Source: Craspedostauros australis
Taxonomy: Eukaryota > Bacillariophyta > Bacillariophyceae > Mastogloiales > Achnanthaceae
Assembly: GCA_026770025.1 (NCBI GenBank)
Contig: JAMXDE010000003.1
Location: 868,001-932,000, forward strand
Reading direction: 5' to 3'
DNA length: 64,000 nt
Position 1 is the stretch's first letter. Each line of letters starts with the position of its first letter. The position numbers and the translations under genes are program-made. Positions 20,478 to 31,573 of the stretch are shown here, one piece after another. The notes under the pieces are model-generated. The model had not been told where the DNA came from and made no database searches. It saw only the letters and a program-made list of their open reading frames with translations.

Positions 20478-21864
20478 GGTTGCTGTTGTGGCTGTTGTGG
20501 CTATAGTATTGTTGTTCTGTGTCACAGGCGCCGAGGATGGGAGTCACTACAGAGAGCAGTAGTACCAATGGCACGATCTATCGAACCGGAAAAGTGAGGC
20601 CCAATGGGCGAAGAAGCGATGCAATTCAGGTGCGAGGATGGACTGTCTCCCACAGGAGAGAACAGAGCGAGTATTTGATAGTCGTACGCAGCAGTCGCAA
20701 GCAAGGCTTCGAATGGTTGTTCCATGTATGCAAGTGTCACAAGAACTCGTTGGACAAACAGCAACCGAGAATCCTGTGCGGTTCCAACGGTCATCATCAT
20801 TGTCAACATCGTCGCCGTCATGTTCGCCGCCATGGTCGACGCAACCAGGTTGTTGCCTTGGTCATTCTGGTCATCTGCTATGTTCCACTCGTGAGCGATT
20901 TATTCGTGAACAAAACACAAACACGTTCACGACACACCCAAACCAACAGACATTTGGCGCCAACAAGAGATACCAAGTGACATTCGCACTGTGTCAAACA
21001 ATCGCGCACAGTCACGGCTTCTCCTGTTTGTGCCACCCAAACGGCTATGAATGAAAACTTTGCATCATTATGTTGTGACGTGTTGGCTTGAAGCACAAAG
21101 ACGATTGTACCTAAGGGAGCCACGCATGGACGATTTGTTCGTGAGCATGATTTATCACAAGTGATGCGAAGTGCTGTGTGGGCAAGACCAAGTGCGAACC
21201 TGGGCGCAATTCACTTTCACATCCGAGTGTGAGTGTTCGTGTTGTTGTGAGTGCAGTGATCCAAATCGAGCAAATGTTGTGGAAGGGGCGCAGCCATAAT
21301 CGCGCGATACATAGTTGTACCGACGATTCGGAGGTCACTCCAGTCAAGCGTCATTGATGACAGTTGCTGAGCAAGCAAAGTTCGTTCCCAACAAATGGAT
21401 GCAGCGGGTGTGTGCTTGACCTTCACCCGACTCGTAGTCGTACTTGTGGTGCCGAGGATAACTTGCTCGCGTACAGATACCGGGTACGGGGAGCAACACG
21501 AGCACATGCTCGCACCCAAAAGAGGCAAGCAGTAGTTGGAATGATGATTATTATTGTTATAACTGTGCTTTTAACTTGTGCGCGCTTTTATGTGCTATGT
21601 TCTGTGTATGGTGTGGTATTTGTATTGGCGGAGTGACGAGTGCTCTGGTGCAGTTCACCCATGGTGATAGGTGTCGTCTGTTCCACCCTGGACAGTGTCG
21701 TGGACTGGCTCCAGTGACGCTTACGGCCTCGTCTGATCCCCGTGTGTTCGCTCTGCTTCGCTGTGCGTGTAGATCCTTTGTTGCGCTTGTTACTGTTGTG
21801 TATGGACAAAAAGACGTGTATCGTGGTACGCTGTGTGTTGGCGTTTTGTGGATGCCATCGCCTT
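20478..21864. other. intergenic region
   Basis: 1.4 kb between two minus-strand genes. The first 50 bp (20478-20530) are the AAC/ACA-rich leader of the O-fucosyltransferase-like gene. The rest has only short frames without domains. Confidence 0.5.
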
Positions 21865-23610
21865 CTAGAAGATGTTGGGCCCGCCATTGGCAGCGGCAGC
21901 TCGCAGATGCGCTGCGATCGTGCTGTTGGAATGGACAGCAGCGGAACTAGTGGCCGGCGTGGGCGTCATGGAACTGCTGAGGAGGCTGTGTTCATGCAGC
22001 AATTGTGCTGCGTGCTGTGGCAGCATGCCTGGAGCGACGAGGGCGGAGGGCTGCATCATGGCGGCGGCGGCAGCATTCTGCGCTGCGCCTTGTGACGCAA
22101 CCATGCCATGCAGGCCGCGAAAACCGAGCGCATGCTGTGACAGGTGCGACCCAGCAGCAGGTCTTGGCATGCCCATACCCATGCCACGCGCCGCCATGAG
22201 GTACTCGGCGGATCCCGGTGACAGGAGCTGCGGTGGAACGGCCGCGGATGGAACTGCTGCAGCGCTGGCGGCACGGGGGTCCATCATGACGAGCGGCGCC
22301 GTGGGTCTTGTGGGCATGACGGCGAAGCCAGCCGCGGCAAGTTTTTGGTGGTTGAAGAGCCGCAGCTCGGCCGCCAGCAGGGCATTCTGCTGCTGCTGTT
22401 GTTGTTGCTGATGTTGTTGCTCCTGCTGCTGGCGCTGCACGGCGATGGACATGAGCTTCTGCTGTCGCAGCAGCTGCTGTTCCTGCTGCTCCTTGCGGTC
22501 CAGCTCCTCGCGCACTTGCTGGGCGTTGTGTCGCATCTGCTGGCTGACCTTGTCGCGGGCCAGCACGTCACCGATCTCGAACCAGTAGCCGGAGCGTTCA
22601 TCCTGCTTGAGGAAGCGGCCGCCGCGGTCTCGGATGATGCGCACGACTTCGCGCGAGATGAGGGGCTTGTCGTTCTTCTTCGCGCGCAGGTACATGGCGC
22701 GGTACTGGTCGATGACGTTGCGGAAGTAGCGGTTGCCGATGTGGAGGTTGGAAGCGCTGCCGCGTCCGCACAGCACGTCCCTGTCGCAGTAGGTGGCCAT
22801 GCCCTTTCGTCCTGGGGGCACCATGCCCTTCTGGTGCTTGCCGGGCATGCGCTTGCGCTTGAGGGTGGGGGCGTTGGCCCATTCGAGCTCCTCCTTCAGG
22901 GATTCGGCCTCGTTCTTCTTGGCGCCGGAGTCCTTCTTGTTCGTCTTGTTGTTGTTGTTGCTTTTGCTGCTTTTGTCCTTCTCCTGTTGCTGCTGCTTCG
23001 ACTTGGAGCCTGCAGCAGATGGAGAACGACTGACGCGCTTCGACGATGGCTGCTGCTGCCGCAGCTCGGCGGCGAAAGCCTCGCTTGCCTTGGCGCTGTC
23101 GCCGGAGTCAGCACCTGAGATGGTGGCGAACGACCGCTTCGTGCCTGCGGCCTTGATCTTGCCGAGCTGACCATCGTCTCTCGTGGCGGAGGAGCTGGGA
23201 CTGGAGCGTCCGCGCTTTGGTTGTTGTGGCTGCTGCAGGTTCTGTCGCCGTGGCTTGCCGTTGCTGCTGCTTCTGAAAGACAGCGACTCCTTCAGATCGT
23301 CGTTGGAGACGATGCTGCTGCCGGAGTTGGAGTTCGTGCTGCGGCTGCTGGGGCTTCCGCTGCCGCTGTTGCTGCCGTTGCTGTTCATTGTGGAGAGGAT
23401 GCGTGTGGTATCGCTGTTGCTTGTGCTGTTGGCGCCAACTTTGGAAGTCACCGTCACTGAAGCTTTCCCCTTGTTGCTGTTGCTATTGCTGTTGCTATTG
23501 CTCACCAGATCCAACAGGGCTTGAGAGACGATGCTGTTGTGGGTTGTTTTGAGCTTACCTCCTCCTGATCGTCCTTCTGTGATGATGCTGAGAGTGGAGT
23601 CTGTGTTCAT
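21865..23610 (-). CDS. DUF6824 domain protein 2
   Basis: The product is 581 aa from the ATG at 23610, which follows a CA-rich leader. The N-terminal 270 residues are low complexity: Ser/Asn repeats, then Lys/Gln/Asn-rich with several basic clusters that could be nuclear signals. The DUF6824 domain covers about residues 280-375: D-V-L-C-G-R-G-S-A-S-N-L-H-I-G-N, Y-R-A-M-Y-L-R-A-K-K-N-D-K, R-D-R-G-G-R-F-L-K, W-F-E-I-G-D, ending in a helix rich in Gln/Arg. The C-terminal 200 residues are Gln-rich (a run broken by His near 400), then Ala/Pro/Met/Gly-rich. A glutamine-rich tail next to a small basic domain is the layout of a transcription regulator, but DUF6824 function is not established. No intron is needed. 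Confidence 0.82.
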   Translation of the reverse strand: MNTDSTLSIITEGRSGGGKLKTTHNSIVSQALLDLVSNSNSNSNSNKGKASVTVTSKVGANSTSNSDTTRILSTMNSNGSNSGSGSPSSRSTNSNSGSSIVSNDDLKESLSFRSSSNGKPRRQNLQQPQQPKRGRSSPSSSATRDDGQLGKIKAAGTKRSFATISGADSGDSAKASEAFAAELRQQQPSSKRVSRSPSAAGSKSKQQQQEKDKSSKSNNNNKTNKKDSGAKKNEAESLKEELEWANAPTLKRKRMPGKHQKGMVPPGRKGMATYCDRDVLCGRGSASNLHIGNRYFRNVIDQYRAMYLRAKKNDKPLISREVVRIIRDRGGRFLKQDERSGYWFEIGDVLARDKVSQQMRHNAQQVREELDRKEQQEQQLLRQQKLMSIAVQRQQQEQQHQQQQQQQQNALLAAELRLFNHQKLAAAGFAVMPTRPTAPLVMMDPRAASAAAVPSAAVPPQLLSPGSAEYLMAARGMGMGMPRPAAGSHLSQHALGFRGLHGMVASQGAAQNAAAAAMMQPSALVAPGMLPQHAAQLLHEHSLLSSSMTPTPATSSAAVHSNSTIAAHLRAAAANGGPNIF

Positions 23611-26181
23611 TGTCTTCTGTCTGTGATAGCGATTGCTTGCGGTTGGTTTCTTGGTGTTACGATCGAATGCTCGGTTTGCATGCGCTTTGGTTTGGGTTTG
23701 GTGTTGTGCTGAGATTGTTTGTGTGTGTATGTGTGCGTATGTGTGTTTATTCGTTTGTTTGCTTTGCTTTCGCGCTTTGCTCTGAATTTGTTTTATGATC
23801 AATGCAATACAATCGCTCGGGTCTCTTCACTTTGAGTTGGGTAGGGCAGAGTGTAGTGGAGGACTCTTGCGTGTTGCTTGGCGCGGTTACAGTGTTTGTG
23901 AGGATGAGAGAAACTTCTTTCTTGGTTCAAGCTGAGAAATTGTATGTTCGCGCCGTGGCCGTAGCGGAGTCGCGTTATTGCTATTGTTGTCGCGGCTCTC
24001 CACAGATTTCGATTCAGACCTCAAATACGAGCACGAACAAACCACGATCGTACACTTCGTACGAAGACTCCACAGAGAGCGACTATCACCAGATACTTCT
24101 TTCGTGTTGATGTGGGCGTGTTCGCAGTGAGCCGCGATGGTCTCGCGTGACAAAACGGGTCGGAGAATATCATGCCTTCATGACGCAACGCGATCGAAGT
24201 CTTTTTCTCATCGTTTGCCGTTGCGCGAGCGAATGATGGAGGAGGCGGACAAAGGAGTCAGAAGCGAGTGCCCTTCTGCGGTCATCCCATTCCATTGGCA
24301 TTTGTTATGGCGGACTCCACTTTGCGCAAGACGTGCATTGTTTGTTCTGCAGCATCCAGGCCGCGTTAAGCGTGGATGTGCCAGGAGTAACGAATGGCGA
24401 GCATGGGTCTTTGCGCTTGGGCCGACACCGTGACAATGCGCGTGTGGGTGTTGCGCGACAACGTCATTGCCCACACAAGGTGTTCGCGAGTATCGTTGGC
24501 ACGTTCCGTTTCCGCCCAAGGCGAGTCGCTTGGCATAAGCGAATATACAGTCTGACACAGCCAGTCGCGAACAATCATGATGAGCGACTAGACGTTAACA
24601 AATTGATCTTGGGTGCGTTGTCGTTGAGCCTGAAACGCTTTCCGTGGCCCTTTCACACGCGTTTCTGAAAATGTGAGCGATTCAACATCTTCTCCCCTTC
24701 TGCGCCCCAGTCTCGGATCGGAACAGGTTTTGGCATTGTGCGTGTTCGCTGTCATGGTGGCTTTGTACTGGTGGACAGCGAAAGTCGCCCCGTCCATGTT
24801 CGATCGTGACGGGTCGATGCGTTTGTGAAATCAGCGGACAGGATTATCTATTACTGCCTCACTTCGGTAACGCTCGTTGTGCGACTTGATGCCACCCATC
24901 CACTATTGTGCCTGTCCATCCGCGATTGTCGAACACCAACGTCATTCACTATGCGCAGAATACAAAACAACAAAGACAGAAATAAAACTGACCAACGACG
25001 TGATGACAAAACGGATCGTGGCGGCCGATCGTGACGTAAAATCTGCCGAGAGCACAACCGAAGACCAAAGCATCGGTCCGAATAGCTGTCGCAACACTGG
25101 TCGAGTATGAGTTGGAATAGCACTAATACTCACGAGGATACAATGGGAGAGTGTCAAAGCAACGCAGATACCGCCCTGGCAAGTGTCGACATGGGAGCTG
25201 CTCGTGTTGCGGGTCCTGTCATGCGTGCCATTGAACTCTTCGTCGCCCTCAGATCGTGGGTATCGTCATCGCCTTGGCCGTCACCTTGGCATCACTTTAT
25301 CAGCAAAGGTTGTCATCAACGACACTTCGACACCCTCGCGCTCCGTTTCGAAACCTTCTCGATGCCAACTTTGCTTTGTTCTCTGCGTCCGAGATCATCC
25401 ATCAACTCCATCTCTGTGGGCTCACCATAGCGGAGGGCCGCATGCGCGTGTCGCAGAGCCCTTCACCGAAAACACGGAGTTGCAGCCATTTTACGAGTAC
25501 TGTGTTCCTCCAAGTGTCTGTGGGTCCATCTGCTTTTCCCTGAAGAATGTCAATAGTGTTCCATGTCCACTTATGCTTCTACCTTGGGAGGCTCGAGAGA
25601 AGGATGTGATTATCCGTTGCCACTGACAAAGACGTATAGCTCGCACTCTAATGTACTAATTCACTCCATGTCACAGAATCATGAGGACAACCGGCATGCT
25701 CTCGCTTGTGCTCTGCCCCTTACACCGATTATAGTCGTACCTCTCGAGGTAAAATAGAGGCAGCCATCGCTGTTGTCGTTGTCGTTATTTGTCGGACGCA
25801 CAAGCAAGAATGATGTCGATCCAAAACTCAGTCAGAAATCCGAAACAACCAACACATGCACAAACACGTGGGAAGCGGATCACTGTGTGATGGGAACAGA
25901 AGGCGAAAACCCATCAATTCGCTTCACTTCAGCAAACGTAAGAGGAGAAACAGTGGATAGTGTAGGTGGTCTTGCCTGCCTCCTGGCTCGGATAGAGGAG
26001 AGTAAATGTGGTCGTAGAGCGCCTTCGTTGAGAGTGCACTAATCTGCTGCACTCCAATCGACACATGCTCGAGTCATCACTCGTTTGCAAGCTCTTACTT
26101 CAAGTGCCAAATGGGTGGGATTGGGTCGAGGAGAGTTTCGTCCAAGGCAGAGATTGCAGCCACGTAACCTGCTCGATTCCA

Positions 26182-26207
26182 GAGAGAGAGAGAGAGAGAG
26201 AGAGAGT
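26182..26207. repeat. (GA)n microsatellite
   Basis: About thirteen uninterrupted GA dinucleotides in non-coding sequence. Confidence 0.9.
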
Positions 26208-27801
26208 TGCTTTTTGCATTGAATTGGATGTCCGTCGGCGTAGAGGGCACGTCCGTATGCTGCGTGAGTCCTCTCCATTTCTTTCCCACGCTGCCTTGCT
26301 CATGCTCGTACGCACACTCACGCAGGCCGGTCTCGATTCTATCAACGTGGAAGGCATTGCCTCGTCTGTTGCCGAAAAACGTGAACGGACACTGTCCCTC
26401 CGGTTCGTCCAAGCGCGCGATTAGGACTCGCGTGAACATTCGTAACCTCCGGACGTGCAAAGTTTTGTCCACCCGGGTTCGACTTCCGCACAAACACCGG
26501 ATGTTCACACGCGATTGCACAAAGCCGTTGCGACGAGGGTACGTGGAATTGCACTAGCGGTGATGATTGCGGGTCTCGAAGAAAAAGCCCCAACGCAACT
26601 GCCGTGCGGAGTAGTGATCTCGTTATCGTTCGCGAGCTCCGTGCGTAATCGTAGTACTCATTGTACGGGCAATTTCTCACAGTTTGCGGACCGAAAGATC
26701 TGATCACACTTCCCTCCCAATCCAGTACTCAAGAGTGAGAGAACACCTCGCGCAGCAGGTACTTGCGGGAGCACCTTCGTCACGCTCGCAGGTATGTTCG
26801 GCGCGCTAACGCAGCGTCCTCGTAGATTTCAGTACGAAACGCAGTGAAGCGCAGTACGAGTACAACGACGCGAACTCATCGTCAAGACAGAGAGCCAAGG
26901 CCAGAAAATGTCAGCGGTTCTTCGAGATGAAATGTCGGCACTCTATTCTAGTTTGCATGTACGTACTCCGCCCCGCTCTCCTCCACTCGGCATGTGTTCT
27001 TCTTCCTCCACGCAACACACTCGCACAAGAGAAGACCGAAACGAAAAATAAGGTGATGGATACCGGCCGCGCACCGAACATCTGTTTGGTGGAGGCCTGA
27101 AGGTGTGCTGGTCCCAGTGCAGGAAGTGAAACAGAAAGCAAGGTGGCAAGGGTCCCCTCGTTGTTCCGATGAGGAAGAGAGCCATCCACCATGGCGACAT
27201 TGGACCATCGACTCGCTCCCCAGCGGCGAAGCGGGAGAGAGCACGACTACGCAGGACTAAGCATTTATTATCCTCATCTGCGATCGCCTCTTTGACCAAC
27301 AAGCACCATTGTCACTCGAAACCAAACTGCGTCGCCATTGCCATCATCTATCCTCCACGAGTACGAGTACTTGTACAAGTAGCACGAAGCATGCGCGTCG
27401 CCGCCATCGTCGACGTGGGCAACCGCGCTGAGCGATCACGATTACAAACGCAATAGCTGACGGGGTAGTGATGCGGCACTGCGTCTGCCTCTGGCAACCA
27501 GTCCTTCTCTGCCATGTCTCGACCTTCTCCATGGACGGGAGCATCGTTCCAGGACGAATCCAAGATTTTGCATCAAGATGCATTCTGTCGCATCGACAAA
27601 CAAGTACGATCATAGACATCCGCCGGCTGTCGTCAACCGGAAGCGATGGCGATTTGTTCGCGGAATGGGTCTGGTGCTGTCTTCTCCCTTGGACATTGTG
27701 GTCTGCTGAGATAGCAACATAGACCAGGTCGCGGCCAAAATCTGAGGAAGAGAGAAGAGATAGAGCGAGATCCAGATTCCAGTGGCGCATACAGACATGC
27801 A

Positions 27802-27832
27802 GATAGATAGATAGATAGAGAGAGAGCGAGCG
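27802..27832. repeat. (GATA)n/(GA)n microsatellite
   Basis: About five GATA units pass into GA and GAGC units, in non-coding sequence. Confidence 0.85.
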
Positions 27833-30800
27833 AAGAAAGAAGAACCGTGCAAATCCATCCATCAGCACCAGACTGCATCTTAGCAAACATCTCTGTCTCG
27901 CCGTTGCTGCTACCACCCGTACTGTGCAGAGGTGATACTTGCACCCATGACGGCATCCCAGAGGTCTTTCTTCCCTCTCTCCTTGATGATTGAATATGCT
28001 ACTCGACACCCTTCACGATATGAAAGACTGTCCCTGATCACTTCAAGCGATACAGCCTGCGCGAACGATCAACACGCAGGTGCCTATTTGGGGCATGATG
28101 CTCGCGCCAATGCCCGCTCCGCAAGTATCCGGAGACAGTGCATCGTTGCTCACGTTTCATCTCCCTTGCGTCACGATGCCGACGATCCAGTCGAATATTC
28201 CTGCGACTTGCTCTGTCAAACTTTTCGTCCACGGACAACCACTATTCTCAGAAAATCGAGGCGATGCCAAATCCGCGACTCTTATCACGAAGACGCAGGC
28301 GATCATCACCTCGTCTCCTCTCTCCTCTCCCGTTTGTCAAGTACTCTGCGGCAGGAGTCTCTCCAGGCTTGATACTCGAGCTCATGGTGTTCGAACGACA
28401 ATCGCATTCCACATTCATGCAGAGAAGAAGAGTCAGAAACGACGACTGGGAACGAAGGGAGGGCCAGTCGATGGGAATGATGTGACGTTGGTGGTCGTGA
28501 TTGGTGATGTATCGAGTGAACGCTGCCGCGACAGAACCCTCCACGCCGCGACGTTTGTCGAATGCGTTCGTTGTCCCTGTGTCGTGGCTCCAATAGGTCT
28601 GTGATCCTTCTCCCTCGCTTCTCCTTGGGCGCGAACGAGTTCCGGCGTTGTTGACGTCTTTGTGCGTCAGTTGCTTCTCATCCGCATGTCTCGCGAGAAC
28701 AGTGAACACTGTCACACGTTTCCTTCACTTTCTGCTTTCAGCACCTTGAACTGGAGCAATGCCGCCAATGAGACATCATGGAGCTGGAACATCCAATGTG
28801 CCCAGCGCAGAGCGGTTCATGGAGCTTGGCAGAGCAAACCAGAGTACTTCATCGTGGGATGGAGGGGACAGAAACAGCAACAGCAGCAGCACACTCGACG
28901 TATTTGGCGTCGTTGTTGTTCATGTGGCTGCGAGATGTCGTGTTTTTCTTTGCACCGAAGGAAAGTTCGCGCCACAATTTTGCCAGCAAAATGACAAGAT
29001 CTGTTGTTCTCGTGGGATGTCATTGGACACGCGGGATGAGTTTGGTCATGAGTCATCATGTCACGGAGATGCTGCGGCCTGCGTTTGTTTGGTCACACTT
29101 TATCACATTTCGATACTTTACCACTTAACAGTCCTCAAACGAACAAAGGCAATACAAATCGCGAATGACAAACAAATGTGCGACTGTGAGAAAGCACATC
29201 ATGTCACGTCACATCACGTCACATCACGCCATCTCTTCAAACGCGACCACGGGAGTCTGCTATTTGCAAATCTAGAGAGAGCGCGAGAGAGAAGTCGATC
29301 TCACCCGTATCAACTTCGGGACAAAAGTCGAGCACTTGGAAGTCCTATCATACCACGTATTGTATGGAGCTGCAAAACATGCATCCTGAGAAAGGCAGAA
29401 ATGAACTATCGGAGCTGAGGTTCATCACGACCCACAACGCGCCTTCCAAGAGAAATCGAATTTATGGAGATCATCGGTCGTTCAAATAAATCTGACCGGC
29501 TGTGATCTGCTCTCCTCTCCGCAACGAGGTGCCCCGCTCTGTTCTGCTTCCGTCGAAGTGGAAGAGGAACAAAAGTAGAGTCGACGCCCATCCGTTCTAC
29601 AGGGATACGTGATAGTTGTCCTGAGTCTGCCTCTCTTTCTCTCCCTTGTACCTCTCACGGCGTTCGTGCGTTTACCAAATGCGATGTACCCAAAGAAACA
29701 TGTTTCCTCCAACTCCGCACTTGTTCCTGTGCGCTTTCGTGATGTCATTCTGACCATGGGTGAAGTGTTTGGTGACCTGAGTCGCTCGTCCAGTGCGAGA
29801 TTCCGATTCGTGTCAAGGAAAGGCTGTCTCACTCTGTGCCCTGCGCCTCACCAGATTCATTCGAGGTAGAGAGGATTCAGCTCCTCCATCCTCTCCCTAA
29901 TCTGTGGGGTTGAGACATTTCGTCTTTCATCTCTTTCCTTCAGATCAGAACGTTTCGACAAAAGATGGACGCACTCGTACAAAACAGAGTGTGCCTGGGA
30001 CGAGTTGGCCATGCGATAGTCGTGGACGCGGTCCATTCTCGAGAAGTGTTCGTCGATGCCGTACTCGCGCCGCTTCTTGGGCAGAGGAGCGGGAATGCTC
30101 CCACACAAAGAAGTCGTGCCCAAGGGAGGCCTCTTGCATCGGTTGGCGATCATCTTCACCGAGGAGCGCAGCATAGAGTAGACTAGGACAGCTTTATCCT
30201 TCTATCTCTCGATCGAACGATGACCATTGAATCACATACCTCCCGTTCGTCGATGCATAGTGGACGTGTTCAGAGAAAGGAGAGAAGGAAGAGTCTTTGA
30301 ATACTCCGGCAATGACAAGTGAACTTTTCTACCGCAGATGCGGACGCTGCCATTCTATTATCATACCGCGAACATGTACGTCTATTGTCACAAGGCCGAA
30401 CGGACGAGCATAAGGGCGAGAGAAGGATCAGCGAGGAGTCCAACTGTCCCAAACTTGTAGAGTAGCTCGTAGAATACGAACAGGATCCGATCAACAACAA
30501 ACCGATCAGCAATGTCCATGAATCTTACTCCAACGACCGATGTGCACGAGCACTATACCCACATCATACGCGACAACTTGCAACGAATGAATCACACGAG
30601 CTTCTTTCTCATCGTGAACACTGGACACTGTCCCAGAGCAAACGCTGAACGTTGCCCGCTGGGCCGGACTTCTGCGTTTGTAGAAACGGAGGGGCGAAAT
30701 CTGAGGAAACTAAATGCCACCGTCGCTATTTGCATGGAAACTACACAGACTTCTTTCCTTGGCCCAGTTGAGTCAGGCCAGTTGCAAAAGCTCTCCTCGT

Positions 30801-31573
30801 CTACACGCTGTCTGCTCTGCGTGCAACTCTGCTCTGCACGATGATTGCGCCCCATCCCGCCTCAAACTTGCCCTGTGGCCTTCAGCACGCTTGTACTTGT
30901 ACTTGCACTTTCCTTTACGTTCGTAACCGCGGCAAAAGCTCTGCAATTCTTGTTCTGACACCTCACGTCTCATTGCACCTTCGGCTGCCAGAACCAAGAC
31001 CAAAGCCAATTCATGCGGCGCACCATCTCGAAACCGTCATTCTTCGCTCCGCAAGCAGGAAACGCTCGTGATGAGATCTATCCTGTGTGAGTGATCGTCC
31101 ACTTTGCATGCCAAATATCGCAGCATATTTGCGTCCAACACCAGCGACATCAAGCGAACTTCTGTCACAGAGCTCTCCCAGGTTCGTTGTCCGCTGCTCA
31201 GCGCTGCAATAGCTCGTAGAGTGCAGTCAATTACACTCGCCATGTTTGCGCTTTGTCCATCCTTGCTCTGCCTTCTACTCCGATGATGCGGTTTCTGCTG
31301 CTCAGAACAGTGTCAGATGCTGCTTCGTGTTGTACGCTAACATGGCCGTAGAGTACGAATATCAGCAGGGCTAATCGTCTCGCTATTCGGTGACCTCCCG
31401 AGCAACTGCTCCAGCTCTGTCGGGTTTTGGCGTACCGCTTCTCGTGATTTGACGAGGCACCACCACCCAGAGCGCTGGTTGTGACGATGCCTCTGACGCC
31501 GCAGCAGACAGTTGCGCTCTTGATTGTGTTTGTGCTGTCCATCGGACCACCCTTGAGTTTGCCTCGACATCGA

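Larger units (their letters stand above)
23611..31573. other. 8-kb gene-poor region
   Basis: About 23611-23800 is the CA-rich leader of the DUF6824 gene 2 (minus). In the remaining 7.7 kb I find only frames under 225 codons, none with a recognisable domain, consistent composition or plausible splice pairing. Simple repeats are present. No transposase, reverse transcriptase, tRNA or rRNA signature was seen by eye. The stretch may hold degenerate or non-coding RNA sequence that cannot be recognised without comparison. Confidence 0.5.

Noticed and set aside
20478-20525. Upstream start of the O-fucosyltransferase-like gene
   Set aside because: The codon there is GTG and the stretch reads as an AAC-rich leader; the ATG at 20477 was used.
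22345-23118. 257-codon Leu-rich plus-strand frame resembling membrane segments
   Set aside because: It is the complement of Gln/Lys-rich codons of DUF6824 protein 2.
26460-26510. tRNA-like GGGTTCGAC segment
   Set aside because: No matching acceptor stem, D arm or anticodon arm at proper distances.
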